DNA of 64,000 nt from Caedibacter sp052030685. GTDB lineage: Bacteria > Pseudomonadota > Gammaproteobacteria > Francisellales > Francisellaceae. A program made the translations under genes and the position numbers. The notes beneath the pieces are model-generated. The model did not search any database and had not been told where the DNA came from. It was given only the letters and a program-made list of their open reading frames with translations. Shown one piece after another: positions 27,391 to 36,218 of this stretch. The stretch spans positions 1-64,000 of the forward strand of contig NZ_JBQAJM010000003.1 in assembly GCF_052030685.1 (NCBI RefSeq). The letters are read 5' to 3'. How positions within the stretch are numbered: position 1 is the stretch's first letter; every line of letters begins with the position of its first letter.

Positions 27391-29464
27391 AACGACCCTT
27401 TAATAAGCTTAAATTACTCTTAGCAAGCGTTTTTCTCTCGGCTTGAGTGGTTTCTGATTTGCCACTCCAAGTGAGGTCATCTTGTGGCAGCTCATCGATA
27501 AAACGACTGGGCTTTGAAGGGATTGTTTCACCAAATCTTTTACGCATTTTTGTCAAGGTCAGGGTTAAGGTATGTTTGGCACGCGTGATGGCTACATAAG
27601 CCAAACGGCGCTCTTCTTCGACAAAATTATCATCAATGCTTTGCTGATGTGGTAATAAACCTTCCTCAACACCCATTACATAAACATGTGGATATTCTAG
27701 ACCTTTTGAGGCATGCACTGTGAGGATCTGCACTTTTTCATCCTCTTTTTGCTCTTGTTCTCGATCAATAATATCTAATAACAGCATGCGATTGATCGTT
27801 TCTGCAAAATTTATCGCTACGGATTGGTTTTTTGAGCTTTCTGCATTTTCCGTATTTTCCGTATTTTCCGCTTCTGTTGTTTTCTCTACATCAGCTATAT
27901 CGTTATCTTCTTTTTTCTCACAAATCCAACCAATTAAATCCAGTACGTTTTTATAGCGTTTTTCCGCTTGCGCTAATGAATTCGCATTATCAACCAGCCA
28001 AGTATGGTAATTGATTGCTTCCATCATATGGATCAGATGCATTGCTAAATGATGTACATCCTTAATTTTACGCTGATAGTCATAAATAAATTGTTTAAAA
28101 ACTTTCAGCTTTTCAATCGCAATAGGTTTTAATACTTGTGTTAACCCCATTTCATCGATGGCATCGAATAATGAGATATGTCGTGATGTTGCATATTCAC
28201 CGAGCTTTTCAAGTGTTGATGGACCGATTTCGCGCCTTGGGGTATTGATCACGCGTAAAAATGCGCAGTCATCTTGATTATTGACCAAAAGCTTAAAATA
28301 AGCCAGCGCATCTTTGATTTCTGTTTTAGCAAAAAATGAACTGCCGCCACTAATGGCATAGGGGATTTTATATAGCTGAAAATAGCGCTCGATCAAAAAA
28401 GATTGATGATTGCCACGAATAAGCACGGCATAGTCTTTAAAATGCGTATTATTATTGACTTTGTGCGTCATGATTTCACTGGCAATGCGTTGCGCTTCAT
28501 CTTCCTCACTTTTGGTTATAAGTACACGAATCGGTTCGCCATAATGATGAGCTGACCAAAGTTTCTTGGTAAATAGGTGAGGGTTGTTATCAATCAATGT
28601 ATTCGCCGCATGCAAAATACGCCCACTTGAGCGATAATTTTGCTCAAGTTTGACAACTTTGAGTTTTGGATAATCTTGTTGCAAGAGAGATAAATTCTCA
28701 GGACGCGCACCACGCCAAGCATAAATTGACTGATCATCATCACCGACCACGGTAAATTGTTGGCGCTGAGAAACTAATAATTGCATTAATTTATATTGGC
28801 TTTCGTTGGTGTCTTGATATTCATCAATTAATACATAATGAAAGCGTTGTTGCCAATGCTCTTTAACTTCAGGATGTTTTTTCAATAATTGCACTGGAAT
28901 GAAAATCAAATCATCAAAGTCTACCGCATTATAGGCTTTAAGATATTTCTGATATTGAATATACACTTCATACGCCTGCTTTAAATGATCATTGCCTGTA
29001 AGAATTACTTCAGTTGGGGTCAGTAGCGCATTTTTCCACAATGAAATCTGCTGTTTAAATTCAGCCGCTGCTTGTTTGGTTGATTGAAAAGCACTATAAG
29101 CAATCTCGTGAATTAGGGTAATGGCATCTTGCTCATCAAATAGAGTGAAATTAGCTTTATAGCCAAGCAAAGTATGATGCTTACGTAATAAGGTTAAACC
29201 AAGATTGTGAAAAGTTGAGATACGCAAGCCTCTAGTGTTCTCGCCTTCAAGACGAGATTGCACACGTGACTTCATCTCTTTGGCGGCTTTATTGGTAAAA
29301 GTAACCGCTAAGATACTATGCGCTTTGTAATGACACTTTTGAATGAGATAGGCAATTTTCTCAGTAATGACACTGGTTTTACCACTTCCGGCACCCGCAA
29401 GTACTAATAGTGGACCACTGATATATTCAACCGCTTGTTGTTGCTCTGGATTTAATTGACGCAT
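27383..29464 (-). CDS. rep: ATP-dependent DNA helicase Rep
   Basis: This UvrD/Rep-type 3'-5' helicase helps restart replication forks. The 693-residue protein has Walker A AGAGSGKT (23-30), FTNKAAKEMKSR, DEYQDTN, GDDDQSIYAWRGA, LEQNYRS and TVHASKGLEYPHVYV, which are the superfamily 1 motifs in order. The DDQSIYAWRGA form is closer to Rep than to UvrD. A low-complexity Glu/Thr/Asn insert of short repeated units (about residues 525-545) interrupts the 2B region. The upstream ygfZ gene ends six bases before its start, so the two are probably cotranscribed. Confidence 0.9.
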   Translation of the reverse strand: MRQLNPEQQQAVEYISGPLLVLAGAGSGKTSVITEKIAYLIQKCHYKAHSILAVTFTNKAAKEMKSRVQSRLEGENTRGLRISTFHNLGLTLLRKHHTLLGYKANFTLFDEQDAITLIHEIAYSAFQSTKQAAAEFKQQISLWKNALLTPTEVILTGNDHLKQAYEVYIQYQKYLKAYNAVDFDDLIFIPVQLLKKHPEVKEHWQQRFHYVLIDEYQDTNESQYKLMQLLVSQRQQFTVVGDDDQSIYAWRGARPENLSLLQQDYPKLKVVKLEQNYRSSGRILHAANTLIDNNPHLFTKKLWSAHHYGEPIRVLITKSEEDEAQRIASEIMTHKVNNNTHFKDYAVLIRGNHQSFLIERYFQLYKIPYAISGGSSFFAKTEIKDALAYFKLLVNNQDDCAFLRVINTPRREIGPSTLEKLGEYATSRHISLFDAIDEMGLTQVLKPIAIEKLKVFKQFIYDYQRKIKDVHHLAMHLIHMMEAINYHTWLVDNANSLAQAEKRYKNVLDLIGWICEKKEDNDIADVEKTTEAENTENTENAESSKNQSVAINFAETINRMLLLDIIDREQEQKEDEKVQILTVHASKGLEYPHVYVMGVEEGLLPHQQSIDDNFVEEERRLAYVAITRAKHTLTLTLTKMRKRFGETIPSKPSRFIDELPQDDLTWSGKSETTQAERKTLAKSNLSLLKGRFS

Positions 29465-29470
29465 TTTAGT

Positions 29471-30241
29471 TTAAGCAATAATTTTGGCATCAATATCGCC
29501 TTGTAAGATAATCGGTGCGTTTTCAATGGCGTGATTAAACACGGCAAGCACAAAGCTTTTATCATTTATATTCACTTGATTGACAATGTCAGCGATATTT
29601 TTTCCTTCAACGTTTTGCAGTTTCTCGGCAAACGGCAATGCCTTATCGGTTTCAATGCTTAACAAGGATTTCTTTAAATTACCGCGATATTTCATGCGTG
29701 CAATGATCTCTTGCCCCATAAAGCAGCCTTTTTGATAGCTAACGACATCTAGGCGATCAAGGTTAAGCTCTGCCGGTAAAAAGGATTCGCTATTATGAAT
29801 ATCAATCATCGGTAACTGTTGGCAAATATTCTCTTTTTGTACTTCGTCAAAATTTAATGAGCTAACAAGCTGTTGAGAAACATCAACAATGCCATGTTGC
29901 AGCAAAAAGCCTTCTTCATTCTCTGTTTGACTATAAATCAGCTGATATTGATCACAAGCCTCAAAGCTAATCTTAGAGAATACCGCATATTTTCTAAGGG
30001 CTTGCAATACTTGGTCAGCCAAGTTTCTAGGTAACGCTAACAACAAATCATTCTCAGCAACAAAACGCATAAAGAATAGGGCGATAATACGTCCCTTTTG
30101 ATTGCATAGCGCATTTAGCTGTATCGGGTTCTTAGCATTAAGCAATGTCATATCGTTGGTAAGTTGTCCTTGTAAGAACTTCACGCAGTCCGCGCCAAAT
30201 ACGCGAATCATTTCAAACTCTTCATAAATATAATACGCCAT
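29471..30241 (-). CDS. ygfZ: YgfZ-type folate-binding iron-sulfur maintenance protein
   Basis: The 256-residue protein has the FGADCVKFLQGQLTND opening and the KGCFMGQEIIARMKYRG motif (about residue 165 onward) of the YgfZ/IBA57 family, whose conserved cysteine lies in the KGCxxGQE motif. The family helps build or repair certain iron-sulfur enzymes in a folate-dependent way. It is the first gene of a probable ygfZ-rep unit. Confidence 0.9.
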   Translation of the reverse strand: MAYYIYEEFEMIRVFGADCVKFLQGQLTNDMTLLNAKNPIQLNALCNQKGRIIALFFMRFVAENDLLLALPRNLADQVLQALRKYAVFSKISFEACDQYQLIYSQTENEEGFLLQHGIVDVSQQLVSSLNFDEVQKENICQQLPMIDIHNSESFLPAELNLDRLDVVSYQKGCFMGQEIIARMKYRGNLKKSLLSIETDKALPFAEKLQNVEGKNIADIVNQVNINDKSFVLAVFNHAIENAPIILQGDIDAKIIA

Positions 30242-30546
30242 AAAATCAACATAAAAGCCTAGTCACAATGCTAAGGAAAATAGCGGATTTAATGCCCAAA
30301 GTAAAGCATTCCTTAAAATGTAATTAATTCTCTTTAATTACAATATCAATAATCAACATTGAGAATAGTTAAATCCAATTATGAACAAAAAATATATCAA
30401 AATAGATTTTAATAGAGTTTAAATATGCTATTGAATCCCTGAATATAAACACTGACTATAGTGATAGTCTAATTATGCCATTCATTCTCAACTACATTTA
30501 AGTACAAAATGATTGGTAGTGTTACAAACCAATAAAACAGGAAAGG
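30242..30546. other. Non-coding region upstream of the IS element
   Basis: This AT-rich stretch has no credible gene. It must contain the ygfZ promoter on one strand and, on the other, the original promoter of the gene now cut off by the IS. An inverted repeat ATTGGT-N10-ACCAAT lies near 30510-30531, and AGGAAAGG at about 30539-30546 looks like the original ribosome binding site of that gene. Confidence 0.6.
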
Positions 30547-30555
30547 TTAATAAAT
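30547..30555. repeat. Left copy of the IS target-site duplication
   Basis: TTAATAAAT occurs here and again at 31973-31981, immediately outside the two ends of the IS4-family element. A 9-base direct repeat is within the range known for the IS4 family. Confidence 0.88.
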
Positions 30556-31972
30556 CTGAACTTTCCCAAGTTTTGTTAAGCCGCGAGCCCGATAATCATT
30601 TGAATCCATGAATTTTTATGATTTTTTAGCTCAAATTCATCATTTTGACAAACCCTAAGCTTATTCTGACGCATTATCAATAACTTTCGTGCTGCAGAGA
30701 AAGGATATTGCGGCTTGTTGCCATTATGCGTTAGCTCATTGATTGCATCACACGAAAGACTCATCACAGCAATCCAAACAATCGTAATAGCAAGCATACA
30801 CATATTCAAGTGATTTGTGACAGAATGCTCCAATCTTACCTGGGCTCTCTGGCTACCAATGTCATGTTTAAGCTCTTTGAAGCCAGCCTCAATTTTCCAT
30901 CGCGCGCTGTAGTATTCCAATATTTGTGTTACGGTTAAACTCAAGTCTGTTGTTGCTAAAGCAACGACATGATTTTTGTAATAGGCAAAGACAACTTTTA
31001 TCGAGCATTTAAAGGCTTTAGACATAAAGGTTTTCTCATAGACGAGCATTTCACGCTTCTTGCCATAAACAAAGCTTGTGACTTTCTGGGCTTTGGCTTT
31101 GTATTCATTTGCTAACTCTCTAACAGAACCTGCTTTGACACCATATTTTGCAGGACGCCCACGTTTTTTACCCTCAACAACCTCAGGAGAACTGTATAAA
31201 ACACTGTTTTTGCGTAACATAGTGAGGATATGGACTCGATTACTCAATTCATCTTTCAGTGGATTGTATAATTTGCCATTACCAAACCATGAATCAGTCA
31301 CAACAAGAATGGGGGATTTCGTCCAAGTGCTAAGCTTAAAAATCATTTGACAGGCCAGTGCAATTTTACTGTTAAAACAGTCAGCTGCGGCTTTGTTGCT
31401 AGAATGATAAAATCGCGTCAACAATGGCAAAAATGCCCAACGGGTATGAATGAACTTTAAGAGTCCAAGTTGAACAAAGCACTGTGACCAAGGGTATTTA
31501 CTTTGATTGTGCTTGGCTGCATGATCAAAGAAATGCTCACAACCAAATATTTCCTTACCGCTTTTAGGCGTGGTGGAATCATCTAACGCTATGATAAGGC
31601 GTCCATCAGTCAATGGTAATGGAATCAGTTTAAATATAGCTTGCCAAATTGCATCCCAGTGAAAGCATTTACTCGCCATAAATCGATAAAAACGTGTTTT
31701 GCTAAGTGAGTAACCGATTATCTGAACGAGTTTACGATAAATTTGACTACTAATGCCAGAACCAATAGGCACAATCATTGCCAAAATCACCGCACTAAAA
31801 AGTTGTCCTTTTTGAGTGCTTCTTTTAAAAAGTGCTTGCAAGTGATTAAGTAAAGGTTGTAAGGTATCCATCGATGAGTTGCTCCTGTTTTTTTAGCAAC
31901 CCTAAGATATAGGGATAAACTCTGGTTTGCAGCTCATCATAGCAAATTCTTACAAAATTAGGGAAAGTTCAG
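30556..31972 (-). mobile_element. IS4-family insertion sequence
   Basis: The 1417-base element has inverted ends: the left end begins CTGAACTTTCCCAAGTTTTG (30556-30580), and the right end (31949-31972) reads CTGAACTTTCCCTAATTTTG on the other strand. A 9-base duplication TTAATAAAT flanks it. It holds one intact transposase gene whose stop codon lies inside the left repeat. The clean ends and intact duplication indicate a fairly recent insertion. It sits exactly at the start codon of the gene at 31980. Confidence 0.92.
30576..31871 (-). CDS. IS4-family transposase
   Basis: The 431-residue protein has an ALDDSTT strand with candidate catalytic Asp97 or Asp98, VVTDSWFG with Asp193, and a perfect IS4 signature Y321-x2-R324-x3-E328-x6-K335. 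A KRGRPAKYG DNA-binding-like basic patch lies around 236-244. The reading frame is intact and the ends match, so the element may be active. Confidence 0.92.
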   Translation of the reverse strand: MDTLQPLLNHLQALFKRSTQKGQLFSAVILAMIVPIGSGISSQIYRKLVQIIGYSLSKTRFYRFMASKCFHWDAIWQAIFKLIPLPLTDGRLIIALDDSTTPKSGKEIFGCEHFFDHAAKHNQSKYPWSQCFVQLGLLKFIHTRWAFLPLLTRFYHSSNKAAADCFNSKIALACQMIFKLSTWTKSPILVVTDSWFGNGKLYNPLKDELSNRVHILTMLRKNSVLYSSPEVVEGKKRGRPAKYGVKAGSVRELANEYKAKAQKVTSFVYGKKREMLVYEKTFMSKAFKCSIKVVFAYYKNHVVALATTDLSLTVTQILEYYSARWKIEAGFKELKHDIGSQRAQVRLEHSVTNHLNMCMLAITIVWIAVMSLSCDAINELTHNGNKPQYPFSAARKLLIMRQNKLRVCQNDEFELKNHKNSWIQMIIGLAA

Positions 31973-31981
31973 TTAATAAAT
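31973..31981. repeat. Right copy of the IS target-site duplication
   Basis: TTAATAAAT repeats the sequence at 30547-30555. Its last two bases are the first two bases of the ATG start codon of the downstream gene. Confidence 0.88.
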
Positions 31982-32495
31982 GAAAACAGCCAAAAAGGTT
32001 ATGGTTGCCTATGTTGCTTACAATGCTTACAGAAATATGCTTTTCAAAGACATCGAAACACCAGGTTTAGGATTGTTTGAAACGCAAAAAAAAGACCTAA
32101 CGTGTTTACACATGCAAAAGGCTGTGCAGTATTCTTTTAACAAATGTGGATTGGGTTCATCCATTATGAACAGCATTGTAGATAATCCAACCGAAGAAAT
32201 GAAACTTGCACAAGAACGTCCTTTGACCATAGAAAACATGCTTGAACTAGCTAAATTGGAGGATAAATACTTAAATGAATTATTAGATACAGATCAAGAG
32301 CTAACGTATGTAGGAGACTATTTAGCCAAAAACTTTCCAAAAAGGAGCAATCTTAAAGGAGTTATCTCTATAATTACAGATCGCGTAGACAAAGCAAATG
32401 ATAACGATACGCTTAATAACATTTTTGAATATGAAGTTAATCATCTCAGTAAACAGCATCAAAATCTGATGGATCTTGATAACTATCATTTGTGA
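31980..32495 (+). CDS. Unknown 171-residue protein separated from its promoter by the IS
   Basis: I do not recognise this protein. It appears soluble and helical, with acidic residues in the second half and no clear signal peptide, though the first 20 residues are mildly hydrophobic with tyrosines. Its ATG is formed where the target duplication (ending AT) meets the next base G. The sequence left of the IS, AGGAAAGGTTAATAAAT, would have supplied a ribosome binding site at ideal spacing, so the IS has separated the gene from its own promoter and ribosome binding site. AGGGAAAG inside the IS right end (31961-31967) is a weak substitute. Confidence 0.6.
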   Translation: MKTAKKVMVAYVAYNAYRNMLFKDIETPGLGLFETQKKDLTCLHMQKAVQYSFNKCGLGSSIMNSIVDNPTEEMKLAQERPLTIENMLELAKLEDKYLNELLDTDQELTYVGDYLAKNFPKRSNLKGVISIITDRVDKANDNDTLNNIFEYEVNHLSKQHQNLMDLDNYHL

Positions 32496-32559
32496 TTGAT
32501 CTCTAAAGATATTTGTTGACAGTAAAAACAAATAATTCATTAAAACTTATAAATAGCGT

Positions 32560-32589
32560 TTGAGGCTACTAAATAGTTTTTGTTACAAT
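32560..32589 (+). promoter_or_regulatory. Candidate promoter of purB
   Basis: TTGAGG (32560-32565) and TACAAT (32584-32589) are separated by 18 bases and precede purB. Transcription would start near 32596, very close to the first ATG at 32610, which favours the second ATG at 32628 as the true start. Confidence 0.4.
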
Positions 32590-32627
32590 CGGGCTACCTT
32601 TGTTTTTGAATGTTGAGTCTTAGTCTT

Positions 32628-33995
32628 ATGGATTCCGTATTGTGTTTATCACCTGTTGATGGTCGTTATGCTGATAAAGCATCTGAATTACGTCCCTTCT
32701 TAAGTGAGTATGGTCTGATTTATTATCGCGCGCTAGTTGAAATCAAATGGCTAAAGCATCTTGCTAATACGCCTGAAATTAATGAAGTGCCAAAGTTATC
32801 TCATGATGCTTTAAATGTCTTAGATGGCATTATCAATAACTTTAGTGAAAAAGATGCGCTAGCAGTTAAAGAGATTGAAAAAACAACCAATCACGATGTC
32901 AAAGCTGTTGAGTACTTCATTAAAAATAAAATTGCAGAGCATGCAGAGCTTGCTAATATCAGTGAGTTTATTCATTTTGCCTGTACCTCTGAGGATATCA
33001 ATAATCTCTCTTATGCTTTGATGTTGAAAAATGCAATTGAAAAAGTCGTATTACCCGAGGTTAAACACGTTCAAGACTTTATTCAAAAATTAGCAAATGA
33101 TTTTGCTGATCAACCGATGTTATCGCGCACTCATGGTCAGCCTGCGTCACCGACAACGCTTGGCAAAGAGCTTATTAATGTTGCTTATCGTTTATCACGT
33201 CAAACCAAGCAGTTAGCACAAATTGAGTATTTGGGTAAAATCAATGGTGCGGTGGGTAACTTTAATGCACATATTGCAGCATACCCTGATATTGATTGGC
33301 AGAAATTGGCTAAGTCATTTGTCGGCAGCTTAGGGTTAAGCTATAACCCATTAACAACACAGATCGAACCACATGACTATGTGGCTGAATGTTTTGATTG
33401 TTTATGTCGTATTAATACGATTTGTATCGACTTTAATCGTGATATTTGGGGTTATATTTCTTTAAATTACTTCAAACAAAAAACGATTGCTGGTGAGATT
33501 GGTTCTTCAACCATGCCACACAAAGTCAACCCAATTGATTTTGAAAATGCTGAAGGTAACTTGGGTCTTGCCAATGCGTTAATGAATCACTTATCGGCTA
33601 AATTGCCTATTTCACGTTGGCAGCGCGATCTGACGGATTCAACGGTGTTACGTAATATCGGTGTTGGCTTAGCCTATAGCTTGATTGCTTACCAGGCGAT
33701 GCTAAAGGGTATGAAAAAACTTGAGCTTAATCGCGAGCCTATTTTAGAAGATTTAAAAAATAATGTCGAAGTTTTAGGTGAGGCCGTGCAAACCGTGATG
33801 CGTCGTTATGGTATTGAAAAGCCATATGAGAAACTCAAAGAGTTAACACGTGGCAAACGTATTTCACTCAATGATTTATCCGTCTTTATCGATGGATTAG
33901 CTTTACCACATGACGTTAAGGAAAGTCTAAAAGCAATGACACCTGCTAATTATATCGGAATTGCTGAGCAGTTATGCCAAGAGCATATTAAGTAG
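32628..33995 (+). CDS. purB: Adenylosuccinate lyase
   Basis: The enzyme acts twice in purine synthesis, releasing fumarate from SAICAR and from adenylosuccinate. The product aligns by eye with E. coli PurB along its full length: LSPVDGRYADKA at the start, TTNHDVKAVEYF, FACTSEDINNLS, SRTHGQPASPTTLGKE and the signature loop GSSTMPHKVNPIDFENAEGN. The upstream ATG at 32610 would add six residues (MLSLSL); it lies too close to the candidate promoter, so the second was chosen. It appears to be a single-gene transcript. Confidence 0.93.
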   Translation: MDSVLCLSPVDGRYADKASELRPFLSEYGLIYYRALVEIKWLKHLANTPEINEVPKLSHDALNVLDGIINNFSEKDALAVKEIEKTTNHDVKAVEYFIKNKIAEHAELANISEFIHFACTSEDINNLSYALMLKNAIEKVVLPEVKHVQDFIQKLANDFADQPMLSRTHGQPASPTTLGKELINVAYRLSRQTKQLAQIEYLGKINGAVGNFNAHIAAYPDIDWQKLAKSFVGSLGLSYNPLTTQIEPHDYVAECFDCLCRINTICIDFNRDIWGYISLNYFKQKTIAGEIGSSTMPHKVNPIDFENAEGNLGLANALMNHLSAKLPISRWQRDLTDSTVLRNIGVGLAYSLIAYQAMLKGMKKLELNREPILEDLKNNVEVLGEAVQTVMRRYGIEKPYEKLKELTRGKRISLNDLSVFIDGLALPHDVKESLKAMTPANYIGIAEQLCQEHIK

Positions 33996-34057
33996 TCATA
34001 CAAACATAGTTATTCTTTTAATTCTCTGAGCAAGTCCGAGAATATTAGATGGTTAAT

Positions 34058-34756
34058 TCAGAAAAAACTGGCAACAAGTCCAATAATAGCGCCAAAAACG
34101 CCACCCCAAACCACGAGCCAGCCAAGGTGCTTTCTAATCATCTCTTGAATGATGTTTTTCACCATTTTAGGTGTGAGTTCTTCTAGGCGCGCATCAATCA
34201 TAGATTCAAGCTTTTCAGCAATATGGTGTGCATTTAACTGATCAAATTGAAAACTGCCATTGCCATCAGCGTTACTTAGCATCGTTATAATTGATTTTTC
34301 CATCTTGGCTTTGAAAGAGTCGCGCATCGGCTCAATGGCATCTTTTCCGCCAAGAAAAGACTCGATCATGCTACCAAACTGACTCTCCATGATTGCTTCA
34401 ACAAAACTGTCAAATAGCAAGTCATAATCAACCTTTTTGGCAATGGTATCTTTAAAGCTATTTTTCTCATCAGCAAAAGTACTTAGCAGAAAGCGCTCAA
34501 GATATTCAGTTTTGAAAAACTGCTTTAACAGCATATTTTTAATCGCGCGTTTAAAACCTTCAAATTGGCGTGGAATAACGCCTGAGCCATAGACAAAGGG
34601 GATTTTGTCAAAAAGCATTACAATCGCCAACCAATTGGTGAGTGCTCCAGAAAGGGCATAGAAACCAACAGCCTTGAGTTGAGCATTAGCAAATAATACA
34701 CCTAAAATACTAATGATAAACGCGATGAGATTTGTCATAAGACTTTTATTAAACAT
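34058..34756 (-). CDS. DUF445 family membrane protein
   Basis: The product (about 232 residues from the chosen start) has an N-terminal membrane region with GALTNWLAIVMLFDKIP, a long helical soluble middle, and a C-terminal membrane helix with GWLVVWGGVFGAIIGL. The TNWLA segment followed by a basic PRQFEGFKRAI segment is typical of DUF445 (YheB/YjiN-like) proteins of unknown function. An open frame extends 23 codons further, but GGAAG lies about 11 bases before this ATG. Confidence 0.78.
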   Translation of the reverse strand: MFNKSLMTNLIAFIISILGVLFANAQLKAVGFYALSGALTNWLAIVMLFDKIPFVYGSGVIPRQFEGFKRAIKNMLLKQFFKTEYLERFLLSTFADEKNSFKDTIAKKVDYDLLFDSFVEAIMESQFGSMIESFLGGKDAIEPMRDSFKAKMEKSIITMLSNADGNGSFQFDQLNAHHIAEKLESMIDARLEELTPKMVKNIIQEMIRKHLGWLVVWGGVFGAIIGLVASFF

Positions 34757-34927
34757 ATTTGTTATAACTTCCATTAATCGGTTAAGAGCGGCGGCTATCA
34801 TAAGAAAAATTTGTAATTCACGCAAACGCTCAATCGGTTAATTTTATGATTTTGCTTATATTAGTCATTACAGCAAATTTAAAAACTGTTAGCCTTGTTT
34901 TACTTAAGTTAGAGTGATAGAGCTTAT

Positions 34928-35551
34928 ATGCATAGCATTGCTTTTAATAATAAAATTGTTTTCCCTTCAAAAATCGTATGTGTTGGACGTAATTACTTAA
35001 ATCACATCAAAGAGCTTAATAATGAGATGCCCGAAGAGCCTGTGCTTTTTATAAAGCCTAATTCAGCAATCAGTAACACGTTAGCTATTGACCCAAAGCA
35101 TATACTGCACTATGAAACAGAGTTATGTCTACTGATAGAATCACAAAAAATAGCAGGGGTTGGCTTGGGGCTTGACTTAACTGATCGTAATTTGCAAAGC
35201 GAACTTAAACAAAAAGGACTGCCATGGGAAAAAGCCAAATCATTTGATGGCGCGGCGGTGTTTAGTGAATTTATTCCCTTAGAGAATATCAAGGATTTAG
35301 CTGATTTATCATTTAAATTAATGATCAATGGCGGTGTTAAACAGCATGGCTTGTATGAGCATATGCTTTATAAACCAGAGTCTTTAGTTCAATACATTCA
35401 GACGTATTTCAGCTTGAATGATCATGATATTGTCATGACAGGCACACCCGAAGGTGTTGGTGAGGTTAAACTAAATGATGTCTTTGAATTGAGTTTATAT
35501 CTTAAAGAAAAAGTTGTTTTAAAAAGGAAATATCTAGTAAGCAATCGCTAG
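34928..35551 (+). CDS. Fumarylacetoacetate hydrolase family protein
   Basis: The 207-residue product has the compact FAH fold: CVGRNYLNHIKEL near residue 18, EEPVLFIKPNSAI (about 36-48), HYETELCLLI with the metal-binding Glu pair, KSFDGAAVFSEFIP and MTGTPEGVGEV near the end. Small members of this family act as isomerases, hydrolases or oxaloacetate decarboxylases, and the sequence does not settle the substrate. No catabolic cluster surrounds it. Confidence 0.85.
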   Translation: MHSIAFNNKIVFPSKIVCVGRNYLNHIKELNNEMPEEPVLFIKPNSAISNTLAIDPKHILHYETELCLLIESQKIAGVGLGLDLTDRNLQSELKQKGLPWEKAKSFDGAAVFSEFIPLENIKDLADLSFKLMINGGVKQHGLYEHMLYKPESLVQYIQTYFSLNDHDIVMTGTPEGVGEVKLNDVFELSLYLKEKVVLKRKYLVSNR

Positions 35552-35645
35552 CTAATGATTTAGCTGGGTCAATTAGGGTGCTATATGGCAAAGAAAAATG
35601 GGGGAAAATTTTACATCTTGATCTATCGAGTGATTCATCCTATAA

Positions 35646-35664
35646 TTTGATTAAATTAATCAAA
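35646..35664. promoter_or_regulatory. Palindromic operator of the toxin-antitoxin pair
   Basis: TTTGATTA-AAT-TAATCAAA is a perfect 8-base inverted repeat ending 15 bases before the antitoxin start codon. Phd/YefM-type antitoxins usually bind such a site to repress their own operon. Confidence 0.55.
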
Positions 35665-35679
35665 TGGGTTTATTTAATC

Positions 35680-35925
35680 ATGATAACCAGTACAGAGTTT
35701 AAAACACATTTAGGTGAGTATTTAACAGAAGCAATGCACAAAGCTGTTTTTGTAAAACGTCGATCAAATGAAGCCGTCCTTATTAGTAAAAAGGAATATG
35801 ATAGATTGCAATCTATTGAAGATTTATATTGGCTTAATCAAGCATTACAATCTGAAAAAGATGGGTATATTGGTGTTGAGCAAAGTATGGGTAAGCTAAA
35901 AAATGCTCTTGATCAATCTAAGTAA
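35680..35925 (+). CDS. Phd/YefM-family antitoxin
   Basis: The 81-residue product has the short Phd/YefM pattern: MITSTEFKTHLGEYL, then VFVKRRSNEAVLISKKEYDRLQSIEDLYWL and a longer acidic-basic helical tail that would wrap the toxin. The open frame extends further upstream, but this ATG gives the normal family N-terminus and follows the palindromic operator. It overlaps the toxin gene by 23 bases. Confidence 0.85.
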   Translation: MITSTEFKTHLGEYLTEAMHKAVFVKRRSNEAVLISKKEYDRLQSIEDLYWLNQALQSEKDGYIGVEQSMGKLKNALDQSK

Positions 35926-36172
35926 ACAATCTGATAAATTTCTTGATAAGTTACCACCAAAACAATTTAAACAAATTGTAAAAGAACTTTTTAGACTAGC
36001 TAAAAACCCTGAACAACAAGACATTATAAAACTAAAAGGGTCTGATGACTTTTTTCGTAAAGATATAGGTGAGTACCGAATAATCTATAAAACAGATAGT
36101 GAAATACTTTATATAACTGTGGTTGGAAAAAGAAACGATGATGAGGTCTACAAAATTTTTGATCGAAAGTAA
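35903..36172 (+). CDS. RelE/ParE-superfamily toxin
   Basis: The 89-residue product has the small RelE-type fold: an N-terminal helix pair containing LDKLPPKQFKQIVKELFRL, LKGSDDFFRKDIGEYRIIYKT and an ITVVGKRNDDEVYKIF end. The GEYRIIYK strand is typical of RelE-type mRNA interferases. It overlaps the antitoxin gene, with the antitoxin first as usual. It converges on orn. Confidence 0.85.
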   Translation: MLLINLSKQSDKFLDKLPPKQFKQIVKELFRLAKNPEQQDIIKLKGSDDFFRKDIGEYRIIYKTDSEILYITVVGKRNDDEVYKIFDRK

Positions 36173-36218
36173 GCCACTCTACAAGACTATAATACCCCCC
36201 AAAGTGAATATAAGTTGG

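Noticed and set aside
35646..35664. Palindrome TTTGATTA-AAT-TAATCAAA as an FNR site
   Set aside because: The half-sites are too far apart for FNR (seven bases between TTGAT and ATCAA instead of four); its position just before the antitoxin start fits a toxin-antitoxin operator better.
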